Positions 23,997 through 34,928 are shown, numbered from the stretch's first letter. The stretch: DNA of 64,000 nucleotides from Carya illinoinensis (GCF_018687715.1 NC_056765.1:26433129-26497128), one strand, 5' to 3'. A program made the numbers and translations. The notes: generated from the letters alone by a model not told the origin.

Positions 23997-24669
23997 ATTT
24001 GTAGTTTAACAATAGTGCTTAGTTAAATAAATTTGTAGTTTTGTGGGTTCTTTTAAGCCATTTGTTTTTCTTAATGACATCAATAAACCTTAACAATAGT
24101 GCTAATGGTTTATAGACTTAAAAAAATGAAGTGCATAAAGATTTTAGATGAGTAATTTTAGAACTTTATTTTGTTGAGAAATTTATTGTTGGCCCAAAAT
24201 AATTTTACTTGAAATGAAATTTATAATATTTCAATTAATTTTAGAGTATTTGTGGAAAAAAAAATATTTTATTTGCATAAAAGAAAGAAAATAAGTTCAT
24301 TTGATTTGAGTGAATAAAAATCAATATAATTGAGAGGAGAAAAAAATAAAAAAAAATAAAAATTGTTTACGACCGAGGCATTTGCGGCAAAATATAATAG
24401 ACTTTTTGTGGCTATATTTAGTCACCGCAAATAATGAAAGATTTCTTTATGACGAATTGTGGACAAATTGCGGTTATATATGTACTTTTTGCGGCTACAT
24501 TTAGTCGCCGCAAATAATTTTGTGGCGAAAAATTAACTTTTTTTGGTGACTAAGTTTCGCTGCAAAAACCCTTATCTGTTATAGTGGACTGATATGACAT
24601 ATATAAAAGCTGTGATGTGAATGTACATGTTCTTGCATGCAATCACATTCACTAGATTCGTATTTAATA

Positions 24670-25179
24670 CTACAAGAAAAGTGTTTATCTATGGTCAGTT
24701 ATTTCCTGCTAAAATGATTACTTCCTGTCAAAATGAGTCTATTTTCATTATTATTGTGAATGACATATCTCACTACCAATCTTGATTGTTAACCTGCAAG
24801 TCAAAAGTGAATGGCATTGGATGCATGCAGTCACTCCAATGCCTAAATTAGTAAAATATAACGTATAATGATTCAAGTATATGATCAGAAGTGATTTTGG
24901 GGTTGCCTGTTACTTACATATAAACTCCAAAATCATTTTTGATCATATACTTGAGTCATTACTTATATATAGGCTCCAAAATCACTTTTGATCATCATAT
25001 ACTTGAGCCATTTATATATAGGTAACTCAACATAAGCATCAGAGTGACCGTAGACATCCAGTGCCATTCACCTTTGACTTGCAAGTTGACAATCACGATC
25101 TATAGTGGGACACGTCTTTTACAATTACTACTCATTCTCGTTATAAATAACCTGTCATAAATATTCATTTTTCTTATAG
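24670..25179. repeat. large fold-back element, copy 2
   Basis: Duplicated version of the element at 19222, with the same arms (ctacaagaaaagtgtttatc ... tttttcttatag). It is about 50 bp shorter because part of the right arm before 'cataagcatc' is missing. Confidence 0.75.
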
Positions 25180-25666
25180 CTAGAATATTATAGAGTTGCA
25201 TATATATAGTTTGTCCCTTTTCATGGCCTTAAGGTACACGAATGCTGGACATGTTACAAATAAACGAATTTGCATGGTTCATGCATTAATAGTTAAATAA
25301 TTAGATCGAAAGAAAAAAGACCTCCCCATGCACAAATTGGTGTGAGTTCTTTAGGAGAAGGCCGGGGTGAACTCTCCCCATGCACCCCTTAATAGAGGTA
25401 GCCCATCCGAGCCACCTTGAATATAACTCAATTGGGACAGATCACAGCAGTGGCTTGTGTGTTTTGGGGAATTCTGTCTCTTCCACGCCTAACCCACACC
25501 TTGTGGCGTGGTTTTAGATGCATGAGCCACCACTAGAAAGCCACAAAGTATTGGACCTAACACTTTTGGGCGGTTTAAATATGTTGCCCTCGATGGATGG
25601 GAGCTGTGACGGGGGTTCAACTTTCAAGCCTCTCTTCTAATACTCTAGCCCATTCACTCATAGGAT

Positions 25667-25857
25667 GTTTGGATTCAAAAATATTATCATTTCATTTTAT
25701 CTCATCGTTACGATTCTTCTAAATTTTTAAATAAAATATAATAAACAATCAATTTTTTCAATTCTTAAAATTAAAATAATATTAAAAAATAATATACTAA
25801 TAATATTTTATTCAATTTTCATTTTATTCTATCTCAATTCAACTTCCTATCCAAATC
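25667..25857. mobile_element. MITE, family A (duplicated copy)
   Basis: Second copy of the MITE at 20276, carried along by the tandem duplication; bounded by GTTTGGAT and ATCCAAAT. Confidence 0.65.
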
Positions 25858-26844
25858 TCTGAGTGTACAAAAAAGCACCCAGCTAACCCGATCCTATCGA
25901 TCAAAAGCATTTCAGTTATATTTCAAAAGTTATTAGGCTGATATTACTCGAAAATACCGATATATATATTTATATATATATATATATATATTAATCACCT
26001 TATAGTTCATCAACATTAACATAAAATATGTACTCAATCACTAATTGTCATGGGTCAAAGCTGCAACTCTAATATTTTTTAAAAATAGAAAATATATTTA
26101 TAATAAAAATTATCTATTTTTAATCTAAAAGCAGAAAACTAAGAAACTGTATGTGATTGGAAGCCTAACTACCATCGTATGACCGTGTTTTGACCAACAT
26201 TTGATGGCCAGAATATTCAATATGGCCAATGGGCCATCTAGCCTCCAAAGTGTGGTCGATATTGGGCCATCTCATTGTGGCCACAAATTGGCCCACCCAA
26301 ATCTATGGTGGCTAGGGTGGCAACCACCACGGATTGCCAGCCCTTCTATGTTTTTTCCTTTATTTTTATTTATTTTTTAAATCCAATTTAAGTTTAATTT
26401 TTTATTTTTAAGGAATCTTAACCTATTTTTTTAAAAAATAAAATCAACAGCTGACAACTTGTGATTACGTATGTTAATGAATAGAGAAATTAATGAAGGA
26501 TCCTAATTCTAATTTACTCAAAGTATAGGGATCTAATTATAAAAAAGAATGGACATATCACTAAAGTTAAGTTTCCTATAGCACATTTTGATCTGTATTT
26601 TGTTTGGAGGTCAACTAGAGTTATGTTTCATGTTTTGATTTTGATTGTGTAATTGTTTAATTTTATGTTGTTTGTTTTGACATTTTTTTTTTCTCAAGGG
26701 GCAAAAAGTTTGATACTCTTCATCACCTTTAGATCGTCCCATATTTTAAAAAAAAATAAAAATTCAAATATTAATGGATAATGACACTTTATCGTAATAT
26801 ATAAGAGTAGAATGAGTGGGTAGTTTGTAGAATTTTACATTTTT

Positions 26845-27010
26845 AGATAAGAAAATACTTTAACTATAAAAAGATTACACAAAAGTAATTCTACAAATTA
26901 ATGTGGCTTAATGTGGTTCGTCAGATTGTTAACTTACTTTTATTATAAAGTAGATATAACAGATTAGATAAAATCACGTTAATTTATGAAATTATTTTGT
27001 ATAATATATT
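26845..27010. repeat. palindromic MITE-like repeat, family B
   Basis: The arms 'gattacacaaaagtaattct' plus 'acaaattaatgtgg' and 'cacgttaatttatgaaatta' plus 'ttttgtataat' flank a 'ttattataaagtagatat' centre. Confidence 0.55.
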
Positions 27011-27173
27011 TTTTTTATAGATATAATAATACCCTTTTAGATATATATAATTGGATTTTTCATTTTGTGGTGACGTGGAAATCCCAAGATGGGCCATGTT
27101 TTAGAAGTGGGTTTGGTTGTGCCAAATCATTCAGGGAAGAAGTAGGTTGACCTAGAAAAAACGATCATTTAGG

Positions 27174-27374
27174 TCTCATTTGATTATATAATTTAAATGA
27201 GATGATATAAAAGAAGTTTTATTAAAAGTTGAAGAAAATATTATTATAATATAATTTTTTAATATTAATTTTGTTTTAAAATTTGAAAAAGTTGAATTGT
27301 TTATTATATTGTGTGAAAATTTGTAAAAGATATAATGATTATGTAAAAATAGATGAGATGAGATAGTTTGGGTT
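27174..27374. mobile_element. MITE, family A (reverse orientation)
   Basis: About 200 bp, containing 'aaaaagttgaattgtttatt' and 'gatgagatgagatagtttgg', the complement of the family A sequence at 20276. The terminal match is weaker than in other copies. Confidence 0.5.
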
Positions 27375-27411
27375 TAAGTATCAAAACTAGTCCTAAGATA
27401 ATAGTGTAAGT

Positions 27412-27885
27412 GTATGTTTGAAATTGCGGTGGGAAATATAGCTTATAATTTTATGACTTATAGCTTATAATTTAAGTAATAAGTTCTACTATTAAAAAAT
27501 TATTTACTGTTTGGCAATCATATATTTAAAACACTTTCAAACATGTTACCTTTATTTGGAAACAAATTAAAAAAGAACTTTTTGAGGTAGAAATGACGAC
27601 TATTTAAATTTTTAAAAATATGATCATATTCTTAAAAGTTTGAAAATTGTAATTATTTTAAAGTTGTATAAATATTTTCGTCCATTGACAGTCTTTTTAA
27701 AATTCGAATTACGTTCTGCATTATACAGAAAATCACGTTTAAGAAAAAGCATCAAAATTCTCAAACGTATTTTGAAATTAAAAATATTTTAACATGTAAC
27801 ACTCAAACAACCTAATTTTTTCATTGAAGAGTTTTTAAGAATATTTAAATATTTTTTAAAACTCTTACATTAACTCCAAACATGC
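27412..27885. mobile_element. possible MITE with gtatgtttga / tccaaacatgc ends
   Basis: A roughly 470-bp AT-rich block bounded by approximately inverted ends (gtatgtttgaaattg on the left, aactccaaacatgcc on the right). It has no coding capacity. No target duplication could be fixed by eye. Confidence 0.4.
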
Positions 27886-28608
27886 CCAAAGTCTTGACAT
27901 AAGAATGCAAGACTTGGGTAACAAATAGGCCCCCAACTTTCATTGACCCAAATTACCCTACACATTGGGTAGGACTTTATCAAATTTAGCAAAGCTTTGG
28001 ATGAGTAATGATTTGGACCCAAAACAACGGACCCAAAACAACAGAAAGAAATTAAAGGTGTTTTTTCTTGTTTGAGGACACTTTCAGTTAAGTTTGTCCT
28101 TGCATAGAAACATGAAATGCACTTTCAGGAATTCAATTCCATAATCGACAAGAATACCATTTTTGAACAAACTCAAGCTTCTTGAATCTTGATCAACTTA
28201 TGTCTTCTGCGTACAAAATCTATGCTCAGAACTATATATTGAAGTCATACTTATGATCAAATTACTTAAGAGTACCCTTCTCCTCGTAATTTTGTCGATT
28301 CATGGGTTGTTTTTGTAAACCTGATTGGTTTTTAGAAGCTTTTAAGATAATAAATTATATTTACGATCATAGGATACGCAAGTCTTGCTTACTTCCTTTA
28401 AAACTAGAAGGTAAATCTGAGATTAATATTAAAAAATTAATAATGGATTCCATTTTTTTCTCCAAAAGGATCTTAGAATTTTTTATTCGTATTTATGAAT
28501 CGTTCATTCTATTCACCCTTCCTTTTTTTTAATATTATTTTCATTAAATAGATTTTATTTAATTTTAAATATTATATTTAAATATTATTAAATATTTTTA
28601 ATGACTCT

Positions 28609-29240
28609 TAGGGGTGTAAATTATTCGGTCTAGACTAGGAAACCCTCCCAATTGAATGGTTTGGTTTGGTTCGATCCATATATTGATATATACTTTAGAA
28701 TTTTGATTTTTGGTTTGGTCCAAATGTCTGCTTTTTTTGGAATGGACTGGATCGTACCAATCGAAGTATATATATATATATATAGTTTTTTAAAATATTT
28801 ATATATATTATTTTATATAGTAGTTATATAAGTTAATTATATGATTTTCATACAACCTATCACTATTATGTAATTTTATTTTCATTTTGTTTGTTTTTAA
28901 ATTTTTATGATGATTGCTAATTCTCATGGATGAATATAGATAATTTTGATAACTTTCTCTACTTTTTTTAGGCTATTTTCGAATACAAAATGTGCTTAAA
29001 AATAAATAGTCAACATTTAAAAGTGTAAACATTGTAAACTTTTTTGTATTGATGGCCGAAAATAGTCAAAATACATATTTTGGACTTTTTGTATATTTGA
29101 CCCATTTTACACTAGGCGAGACCAAATAGCTAACTGTCCAATTCGGTCTATAGAGATAATTGGTCCGGTCTTGGTCTAGGAAAAAAGTTGATTGAAATTC
29201 TCAATCTGCGATCTCTCGTATCGGACTGATTATACTCTTA
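28609..29240. mobile_element. hAT-like non-autonomous element
   Basis: It begins TAGGGGTGTAAATTATTCGG and ends ..GATTATACTCTTA, an imperfect inverted end of the TAGGGGTGTAAAT type known from plant hAT elements. Subterminal 'ggtttggttcg' and 'ggtccggtcttggtc' motifs are present and no transposase is encoded. The target duplication is not clear. Confidence 0.45.
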
Positions 29241-29429
29241 GGCGCAGGATTTGAGTATCCTAAAATTGTATCTTAACAATAGCATTAATCATGTGAGATT
29301 GTTGTTGGTGGGAAGAATTTCTGGATTTGTGACTTATAAAAGCACCATCTTTTTAGTAGTTGGAATAACGAATAAGTCTCATTTTATTGATCTGTGGCGT
29401 TGCTAGTGAAAGACATGCTATTTAGAGGG

Positions 29430-29449
29430 AAAAAAAAAAAAAAAAAAAA
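29430..29449 (-). terminator. RNA polymerase III terminator of the tRNA gene
   Basis: A run of 20 A on the + strand, i.e. 20 T on the minus strand, lies 4 bases beyond the 3' end of the tRNA. This is the oligo-T signal used by RNA polymerase III. Confidence 0.8.
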
Positions 29450-29452
29450 GAA

Positions 29453-29460
29453 TGTTGAGA

Positions 29461-29493
<33 letters not shown>

Positions 29494-29533
29494 ACCTTAA
29501 TCTGGCGCCTTAGACCAACTCGGCCATCTCAAC
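29453..29533 (-). tRNA. tRNA-Leu (anticodon AAG)
   Basis: On the minus strand the 81-nt sequence folds as a class II tRNA. The acceptor stem is GTTGAGA with TCTCAAC plus discriminator A. The D arm contains GGCCGAGTTGGTCTAAGGC. The anticodon stem CCAGA/TCTGG encloses loop TTAAGGT, giving anticodon AAG (29496-29498). A variable arm (TCCGAAAGGGC) and the T arm GTGGG-TTCAAAT-CCCAC follow. A-box and B-box promoters are internal. It looks functional and reads CUU leucine codons. Confidence 0.96.
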
Positions 29534-30560
29534 ATTTTTGTTAGCTGCTACGTAACATTTTATATTTAAATCATACTGAAATCACATTCTGTTCACAAAT
29601 TCCATATCCACCGTTAATGGTGACCAAAGACGGTATTTTCCCTTCTCATTTCCTTTATTTTTTATTTTTTATTTAGGCCAAGGAAAATATCATTTTAATA
29701 TTTTTAGTTTTATGGAATTTCTCTTCTTTTTTTTTTTTTTTTCTCATTTTAAACTAAAATGTTATGGCTATTTACTTTAAATGCATTAAGGTGCCATTTG
29801 ATAGTGAGTTAAGATAAGATGAAAGTTAAAATTTAAATAATATATTGTTATAATATTATTTTTTAATATTTTATATTATTTAGATTTGAAAAGGTTGAAT
29901 TGTTTATTATATTTTATGTAGAAATTTAACAAATTTATAATGATGAAATGAGATGACACGAAACACTTTTTGTATCCAAACAGGATCCAAATTTTCTTTA
30001 TAATAAAAATAGATTTACAATCTAACGTATCATATCAATTTGTGAATTTACTTTTATGATATCTCATTGTAACTAAAACATTTCTCATGTCATTAACAAA
30101 ATAAACATTGTATATTGATCTTATCATGACCCTCAAAATACTGACCATTAATAAACTAAAAAAATCTTTGTACTCACAAAAAATATTGATGATCATATCA
30201 ATTTGAAGTTTTTTATTCCCTTTTTGAAGTGTAAAGACCACCGATGGAGTTTATTTGGAGTTTATATCATCATTAAAGCATGCAGCTTGATCCCAACTAG
30301 TTTGGTCAACTTTTTACTCTCTCATTGGTTCCTTAATTTTATTATTCTTTTAATTGTTGCATAAAAGGCCATTCAATTTTCAAAAGAACATTCGATTCTT
30401 ATTTCCTGAAAGAAAGAATTTCAAGGACTTCTTCCCCATGAAGCATAGCGCGGGCGTGCAATTAATTGATCGCTGTTTAGACTTTAGAGTTTACATTATG
30501 TTTATTAGAGTAAAGGAAAAAAGAAAAGAGAAAAGGGAATGGAATGCTGACTAGAATCAC
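29534..30560. other. gene-free stretch upstream of the tRNA
   Basis: AT-rich DNA with a T tract near 29727-29742, a family A MITE and half of a family B repeat (29998-30090). No coding region recognised. Confidence 0.5.
29791..29982. mobile_element. MITE, family A (reverse orientation)
   Basis: It contains 'gaaaaggttgaattgtttat' and ends 'tttttgtatccaaacagg'; the other end is 'ccatttgatagtgagttaag'. It matches the copies at 27174 and 50422. Confidence 0.6.
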
Positions 30561-30975
30561 TTCCAAAGATGTAAATAGTTCAGATCTTCATGCCCCATAA
30601 AACGGAGAAAGAAAGGGTGTTAACAGCATGGCTTTACTTTGGACAGTGCACATAAAAGTGGAATGCAAAAGAAGGGCCATTATTTTTAGAGACACAGACA
30701 CAGACAGAGAAGCCTGGGAAAACGCCAAGAGAAAGTGGGCACTTCATATTTTTGTTTTTCATGCAAAATCTTTGGTGCAGATTTCACTTGCATGGAGCAT
30801 TTTGGGGCATATTCCTTGCTGTAGGATTTATGGGTGATTTTGACAAAGGTCTAAAGCAATAATGACTTTAGTCGGGTGAACAGTCCTACAAACATTTAAA
30901 GCAATGTCTATGTACTTAGAGGAGTTGAAGAACTTGAGTTTTGCATTTCCTCTCCAAACAACAAACAGAAGAGCT
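30561..30975 (+). repeat. first copy of a 0.5-kb tandem duplication (left part)
   Basis: 'aaagatgtaaatagttcaga' ... 'tttttcatgcaaaatctttg' ... 'cttgagttttgcatttcc' is repeated at 32561-32920 with about 90 percent identity by eye. The rest of this first copy continues at about 32431-32560, on the far side of the hAT insertion. This copy has about 40 extra bases near 30857-30907. No protein domain is visible. Confidence 0.75.
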
Positions 30976-31038
30976 CCCTTATTACTTTCGGAACATCAAT
31001 ACATGACAATTCCTTTATACATTCAGTACTTGCAACCC

Positions 31039-31595
31039 TTATAATATGAATTTATCAAGTCTAGCAGGTAAGGATCTTACAAATCTCACTACAGTTTTAA
31101 CGCTTGCAACCGAATCATGCCCATCTTTCAAACTGTTGATCATAATAAAATTTAGAATATATGCAACACATCTTATATGTAAACACTCACCACCCATGAT
31201 TATCTTACTGTCCTCTTTAAGCTTATTGTTAAGATATCCCAAAGCAATCTCGTTAGAGGAGGCATTGTCAACTATTACTATTACAACTCGCTCCAACCCC
31301 ACTTATGTATTATAGCCTCTAAGGTCTTCCCAATAGTCTTACCCTTGTGATTGACAATTTAAAAAAATTTAAGAATTTTTTTATTTAATTGTTACTGTCA
31401 AAGACATATAATTAAAATTTTGGATCAATGTCCGCGTATCAATCGTGAGACAAACTCAGTGACCCCTCAATTAGTTTCTCAATAGTTCTATACATAATAT
31501 CATTCGCTACAATGTGGCGAGAAGAAATATCAAATCGAGGTTTCAAGTACTTAAGAGGATGCTTGGAACCTTCATCCTCCACAAGCTAAAAGGAT
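31039..31595 (-). pseudogene. hAT family transposase fragment (RICESLEEPER-like)
   Basis: Minus-strand translation gives KYLKPRFDISSRHIVANDI at about 31550, then MSLT and, after a frame change, KTIGKTLEAIIHKWGLERVV. VDNASSNEIALGYLN (31302 downward), ECLHIRCVAYILNFI and VRFVRSLPARLDKF follow. These are the ordered landmarks of plant hAT transposases between the BED finger and the dimerisation domain. Stops and a frameshift near 31390-31440 break it, and both ends of the protein are absent. Confidence 0.8.
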
Positions 31596-31599
31596 AGCT

Positions 31600-32010
31600 C
31601 GTCTACTATTAAAACCTCAAATTTAATTTAAAGATTTTAAAATTGAAACCCCAAAACATATTAGAGTTTTAAAATTAAAACTCCAAATTTAATTTAGTGG
31701 TTTCAATATTGAAACCTTAAAACATATTGAGGTTTCAATAGTGAAACCCCTACCATAATAAACTAATTTAGGGTTTTAATTTAAAACCCTATATATTTTT
31801 AGATATTGAAACCCCATAACACATTGGGGTTTCAATGTCAAATCCCTAAATAAATATAGGGGTTTGGATTTGACTCCTAGATCAATAAAATCATTTAGGG
31901 GTTCAATCCAAACCTCTAAATTAATTTAGTATTTCTGATTGAAACCCTAGATTTATATTACAAATTCACACAAATCTCTTTACAGTACACAAATCACAAT
32001 CTATCCTCTA
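31600..32010. repeat. cluster of GGTTTCAAT / ATTGAAACC motifs
   Basis: The stretch repeats 'ggggtttcaat', 'attgaaaccc', 'aaaaccctat', 'aggggtttgga' and 'tttaattta' in both orientations roughly every 30-50 bases. The motifs are diverged rather than a simple microsatellite. Position next to the hAT remnant suggests subterminal repeats of that element. Confidence 0.6.
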
Positions 32011-32147
32011 AACTCATTCATGAATCTCATATTCCATATTCCAATAAGAAAAATCCATTGTAAAACTCAAAATTAATTTAGCCTTTTAGGGTCTTCAGGA
32101 TACTTATAGGATGTAGGAGAGAGACAAATGGACTCAGCGACAACGAC

Positions 32148-32151
<4 letters not shown>

Positions 32152-32184
<33 letters not shown>
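32152..32184. repeat. (GA)n microsatellite
   Basis: A pure AG/GA dinucleotide tract of about 33 bp inside the hAT-like element. Confidence 0.85.
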
Positions 32185-32187
<3 letters not shown>

Positions 32188-32251
32188 AAGAGCAAAGAGA
32201 GTCAGATAGGGACGGGGCGGGGGAAATGTGGACGGGGACTTGGCCGTACCG

Positions 32252-32279
32252 CCCCCCCCCCCCCCCCCCCCCCCCCCCC
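32252..32279. repeat. poly-C homopolymer, 28 bases
   Basis: An uninterrupted run of 28 C, with G before it and ACCC after it. Such a tract is rare in AT-rich plant DNA and its exact length may be unreliable. Confidence 0.85.
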
Positions 32280-32560
32280 ACCCATTGGGGACTAGATGCG
32301 GGGCCAACTCCCTGCTCAGGCAAGGTCCGAGCGGAGTGGGGCAGGGTGGCTAGGGACGGGGCCCGCTGCCCTCCCCTAATTATTTACAACACTATTCCAG
32401 CTTCTTGTTTCCTATGTATGTAGTTAGCATAATGCTCTTTGCATGCATTTTGCAGTAGAGCCGGTCCAGATCAGTTGTTAATATCAAACCAAAACAAACA
32501 TGTGCTTAAACAATCTTCCAAATCTCTTAAAACTCTTATCCGAAAGAATACAACCAAGTA

Positions 32561-33047
32561 TCAAAGATGTAAATAGTTCAGATCTTCATGCCCATAAAAC
32601 GGAGAAGGAAAGGGTGTTTACAGCATGGCTTTACTTTGGACAGTGCACATAAAAGTGGAATGCAAAAGAAAGGCCATTATTTTTTGAGAGAGAGGGAGAG
32701 AGAAGCCTTGGAAAGCGCCAAGAGTCACAGAAAGTGGGCACTTCATATATTTGTTTTTCATGCAAAATCTTTGTTGCAGATTTCAATTGCATGGAGTATT
32801 TTGGGGCATATTCCTTGCTGTAGTATTTTTGGGTGATTCTGATAAAGGTCTAAAGCAATAATGTCTGTGTACTAGGGAGTTGGAGATCAACTTGAGTTCT
32901 GCATTTCCTTTCAAGCAAAGCTCCACTCAGCTAGCTCCATGCGTTATACAGTAGTAGTATATTTAAAAAAAAAAAATAACAAACAGCTGCTTAAACAATT
33001 TTACAACTCTCTTAAAATTCACTTGAGAGAATACAAACAAGCAAGGG
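32561..33047 (+). repeat. second copy of the 0.5-kb tandem duplication
   Basis: It matches 30561-30975 and then 32431-32560. The tail 'aacaaacagctgcttaaaca' ... 'gagaatacaaacaagcaa' (32977-33044) corresponds to 'aacaaacatgtgcttaaaca' ... 'gaatacaaccaagtatc' (32493-32560). This shows the unit is complete here and split by the hAT element in the first copy. Confidence 0.75.
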
Positions 33048-34917
33048 AGACGTCCGACAAAATAAACAAGCATAATGCAAGAATAAAAAACAGAGTTTGG
33101 TCATGTGCCGGCACGTCCGACAAAACATGCGAGAGCAATGGGGAAAGATTTCAAAAGAAAAACTAAAAGGAATTATAATACATTGGTAGAATTTAAAAAA
33201 TAGTGATCATGGAACAGAAGATAGAGCTCAATTATGGTGTTAAAGGTTAGCGAATCTAAATCTAATCAATCGAATTAAAGAAGACTACTTTGTTGCATAA
33301 TTAAGAGGTGCACATTGTTCATGGTGAAACAGGGCTTCTTCCAAAGAGAAAAAGTTCATCCCTGAAATGGAAAAATGGATAAAAGAAGTAAAAGCTATTA
33401 ATTTGGCATGCACAGAGAGGATATACAAACACACACATATCTATATATATAGCAATGAGAAGAAATTTAGGTCTAGTACTTTATATTTTGACCTCTTAGA
33501 AGATCATATCATCAAGTTCAAGAACTTTGTAAAATGTTCCTATATCTTTATGAAACTAGTAGACAAATGACCAAGATGATGTGACTTACCTGGCATCCAT
33601 GTCACGATACAGCATCAAACTTTTGCCACTTTGGATCATTTTAATATGGATCCATAAACATGTTTGTTTATATATATATATATTTATATGACTTACCTGG
33701 CATCCATGTCACGATACAGCATCAAACTTTTGCCACTTTGGATCATTTTAATATGGATCCATAACCATGTTTGTTTATATATATATATATATTTATATGT
33801 ATGCATGCATGTATGTATGTGATGATTATCAGTTCTAGTTCCAATCACATAAACATGGTCTGAACTCTTCTCAAGAGTCAGGCTTATAATCATGCAGAAA
33901 AGATAAAACTCATGTTTCCCAGCCACATGTTGTCTGGGAGTAGCAGACACAATATCTCGGTATTCCAAATCATTGCTCCAAGAGAATTTAGGCACATAAC
34001 ATACTCGATCTACAGAATCCAAACCCAACAATGAGCCTTTTGAATTAGTTTATTCCACCAGCAAGAACTCAGAGGTTCAAATCCCCCCAAAAGATAAGCA
34101 TGTTGATCTCCACTTCAGTTTAAAAAATTACCCATCCTAATTATATATTCAACAAAATAGGACAGATGCGCTCATCGATGAACTATATAAGTCTATAATT
34201 GAGTGGCATTCCACCATTGGTATAAAAAATATTCTCTCCCAAAACAATGAGTTGCTTGGATCATCCACATCAAGAAGCAATGCAAAGCTCTCCCATAGAA
34301 TAACCTATGGGCAAAGTTTCATAGTCTGGTCTAGCACATGATATTGAAGTAAACCTCATCCTTTTGAGCTTATACTAAGATGGAATTTGAACAATACTGC
34401 ATAAAAAACTGAAAAAGGCGCTTTGGTGCCACTAAAATTGGGTGGTGTAGCCACTCAAACAGGTTTCTTGCACGTTGGAAGCAATTTCAAGCACGGCACT
34501 TTGCACTATAGTTGTGCTGGCATGCTTGCTTTACCATGTTGTCTTTCCATGGTTGAAGTATCCAAGTGTAAAAAGGAAAGTGAAAGGTAAACAAGTGAAA
34601 ATGGGCAACAGCTGTCAGCATGTCTAAAAGGTTGACTTATTGACACTCTCATTATATTGATTTTTGGTCTTTGGTATTTTTCATGGTCCACTAGGGCAGA
34701 CAATGACTAAAACTGATATCTCTCTCTATCTCTCTCTCTCTCAGAGACATTCATATATTTGAGAATCCATAGTAGTGCTGTTGTCACAACAAGCATGGAG
34801 TATAGTACAATACGAAGATGGTGGGTTGGGTTGGGTTTGGTTGGGCCCACATTAAGGTAATGTAGATGCCTTTGAGGAGATGTGAGTTGCAGAGTTTAGC
34901 TTTCTCGATCCGCATGT
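33048..34917. other. mostly unannotated stretch upstream of the phytosulfokine gene
   Basis: It contains the 97-bp tandem repeat at 33592-33788. A minus-strand open stretch at about 33835-34045 is less repetitive than its surroundings (translation includes GLDSVDRVCYVPKFSWSN) but matches no family I recognise. The rest, including a CT tract near 34720-34742, shows no gene. Confidence 0.4.
33592..33788. repeat. two-copy tandem repeat, 97-bp period
   Basis: 'tgacttacctggcatccatg' ... 'ggatccataaacatgtttgt' plus an AT tract occurs at 33592 and again at 33689, almost identical. Read on the minus strand each copy ends with gatgccag|gtaagtca, a good splice-donor match. Confidence 0.9.
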
Positions 34918-34928
34918 TTTATATATAT
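34918..34928 (+). promoter_or_regulatory. putative TATA box of the phytosulfokine gene
   Basis: TTTATATATAT lies about 110 bp upstream of the start codon and would place transcription start near 34955, ahead of the CT-rich leader. Confidence 0.5.

Larger units (their letters stand above)
21236..24586 (+). mobile_element. 5'-truncated CACTA element (duplicated 3' half)
   Basis: It starts abruptly inside the TNP2-like gene, at the duplication junction, and ends TTATCTGTTATAGTG at 24586. The next three bases are GAC, identical to the three bases before the element's only 5' end at 10288-10290. Differences from copy 1 show that both copies have decayed independently. Confidence 0.85.
21236..26623 (+). 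repeat. second copy of the 5.4-kb tandem duplication
   Basis: It repeats 15801-21235 with scattered substitutions and small indels: CACTA 3' half, CACTA end at 24586, fold-back element, MITE, and the 'ggccaatgggccatctagcc' flank. It ends at 26623, where sequence continues into unique DNA (tgtttcatgtt). Because it lacks the CACTA 5' end, this half-element cannot move by itself. Confidence 0.9.
26624..29429. other. gene-free stretch between the CACTA duplication and the tRNA
   Basis: No gene recognised. It holds one family B and one family A MITE, a longer inverted-repeat element (27412-27885) and an hAT-like non-autonomous element (28609-29240), all listed separately. A short open frame at 28302-28532 has no recognisable domain. 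Confidence 0.55.
30976..32430 (-). mobile_element. degenerate hAT-like DNA transposon
   Basis: The boundaries are inferred from where the two tandem copies stop matching. On the minus strand it carries a hAT transposase remnant. Its 5' side has GC-rich 'gacggggcggggg' type sequence, a 28-base poly-C tract and a GA microsatellite. Terminal inverted repeats and an 8-bp target duplication could not be identified. Confidence 0.55.

Noticed and set aside
32078..32423. Frames rich in Gly or Pro on both strands
   Set aside because: They are translations of the poly-C and GA tracts.
30628..32836. Similar short open frames at 30628-30837 and 32588-32836
   Set aside because: They are similar only because the DNA is duplicated. 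The reading frames differ in length, and frameshifting indels show no coding constraint.
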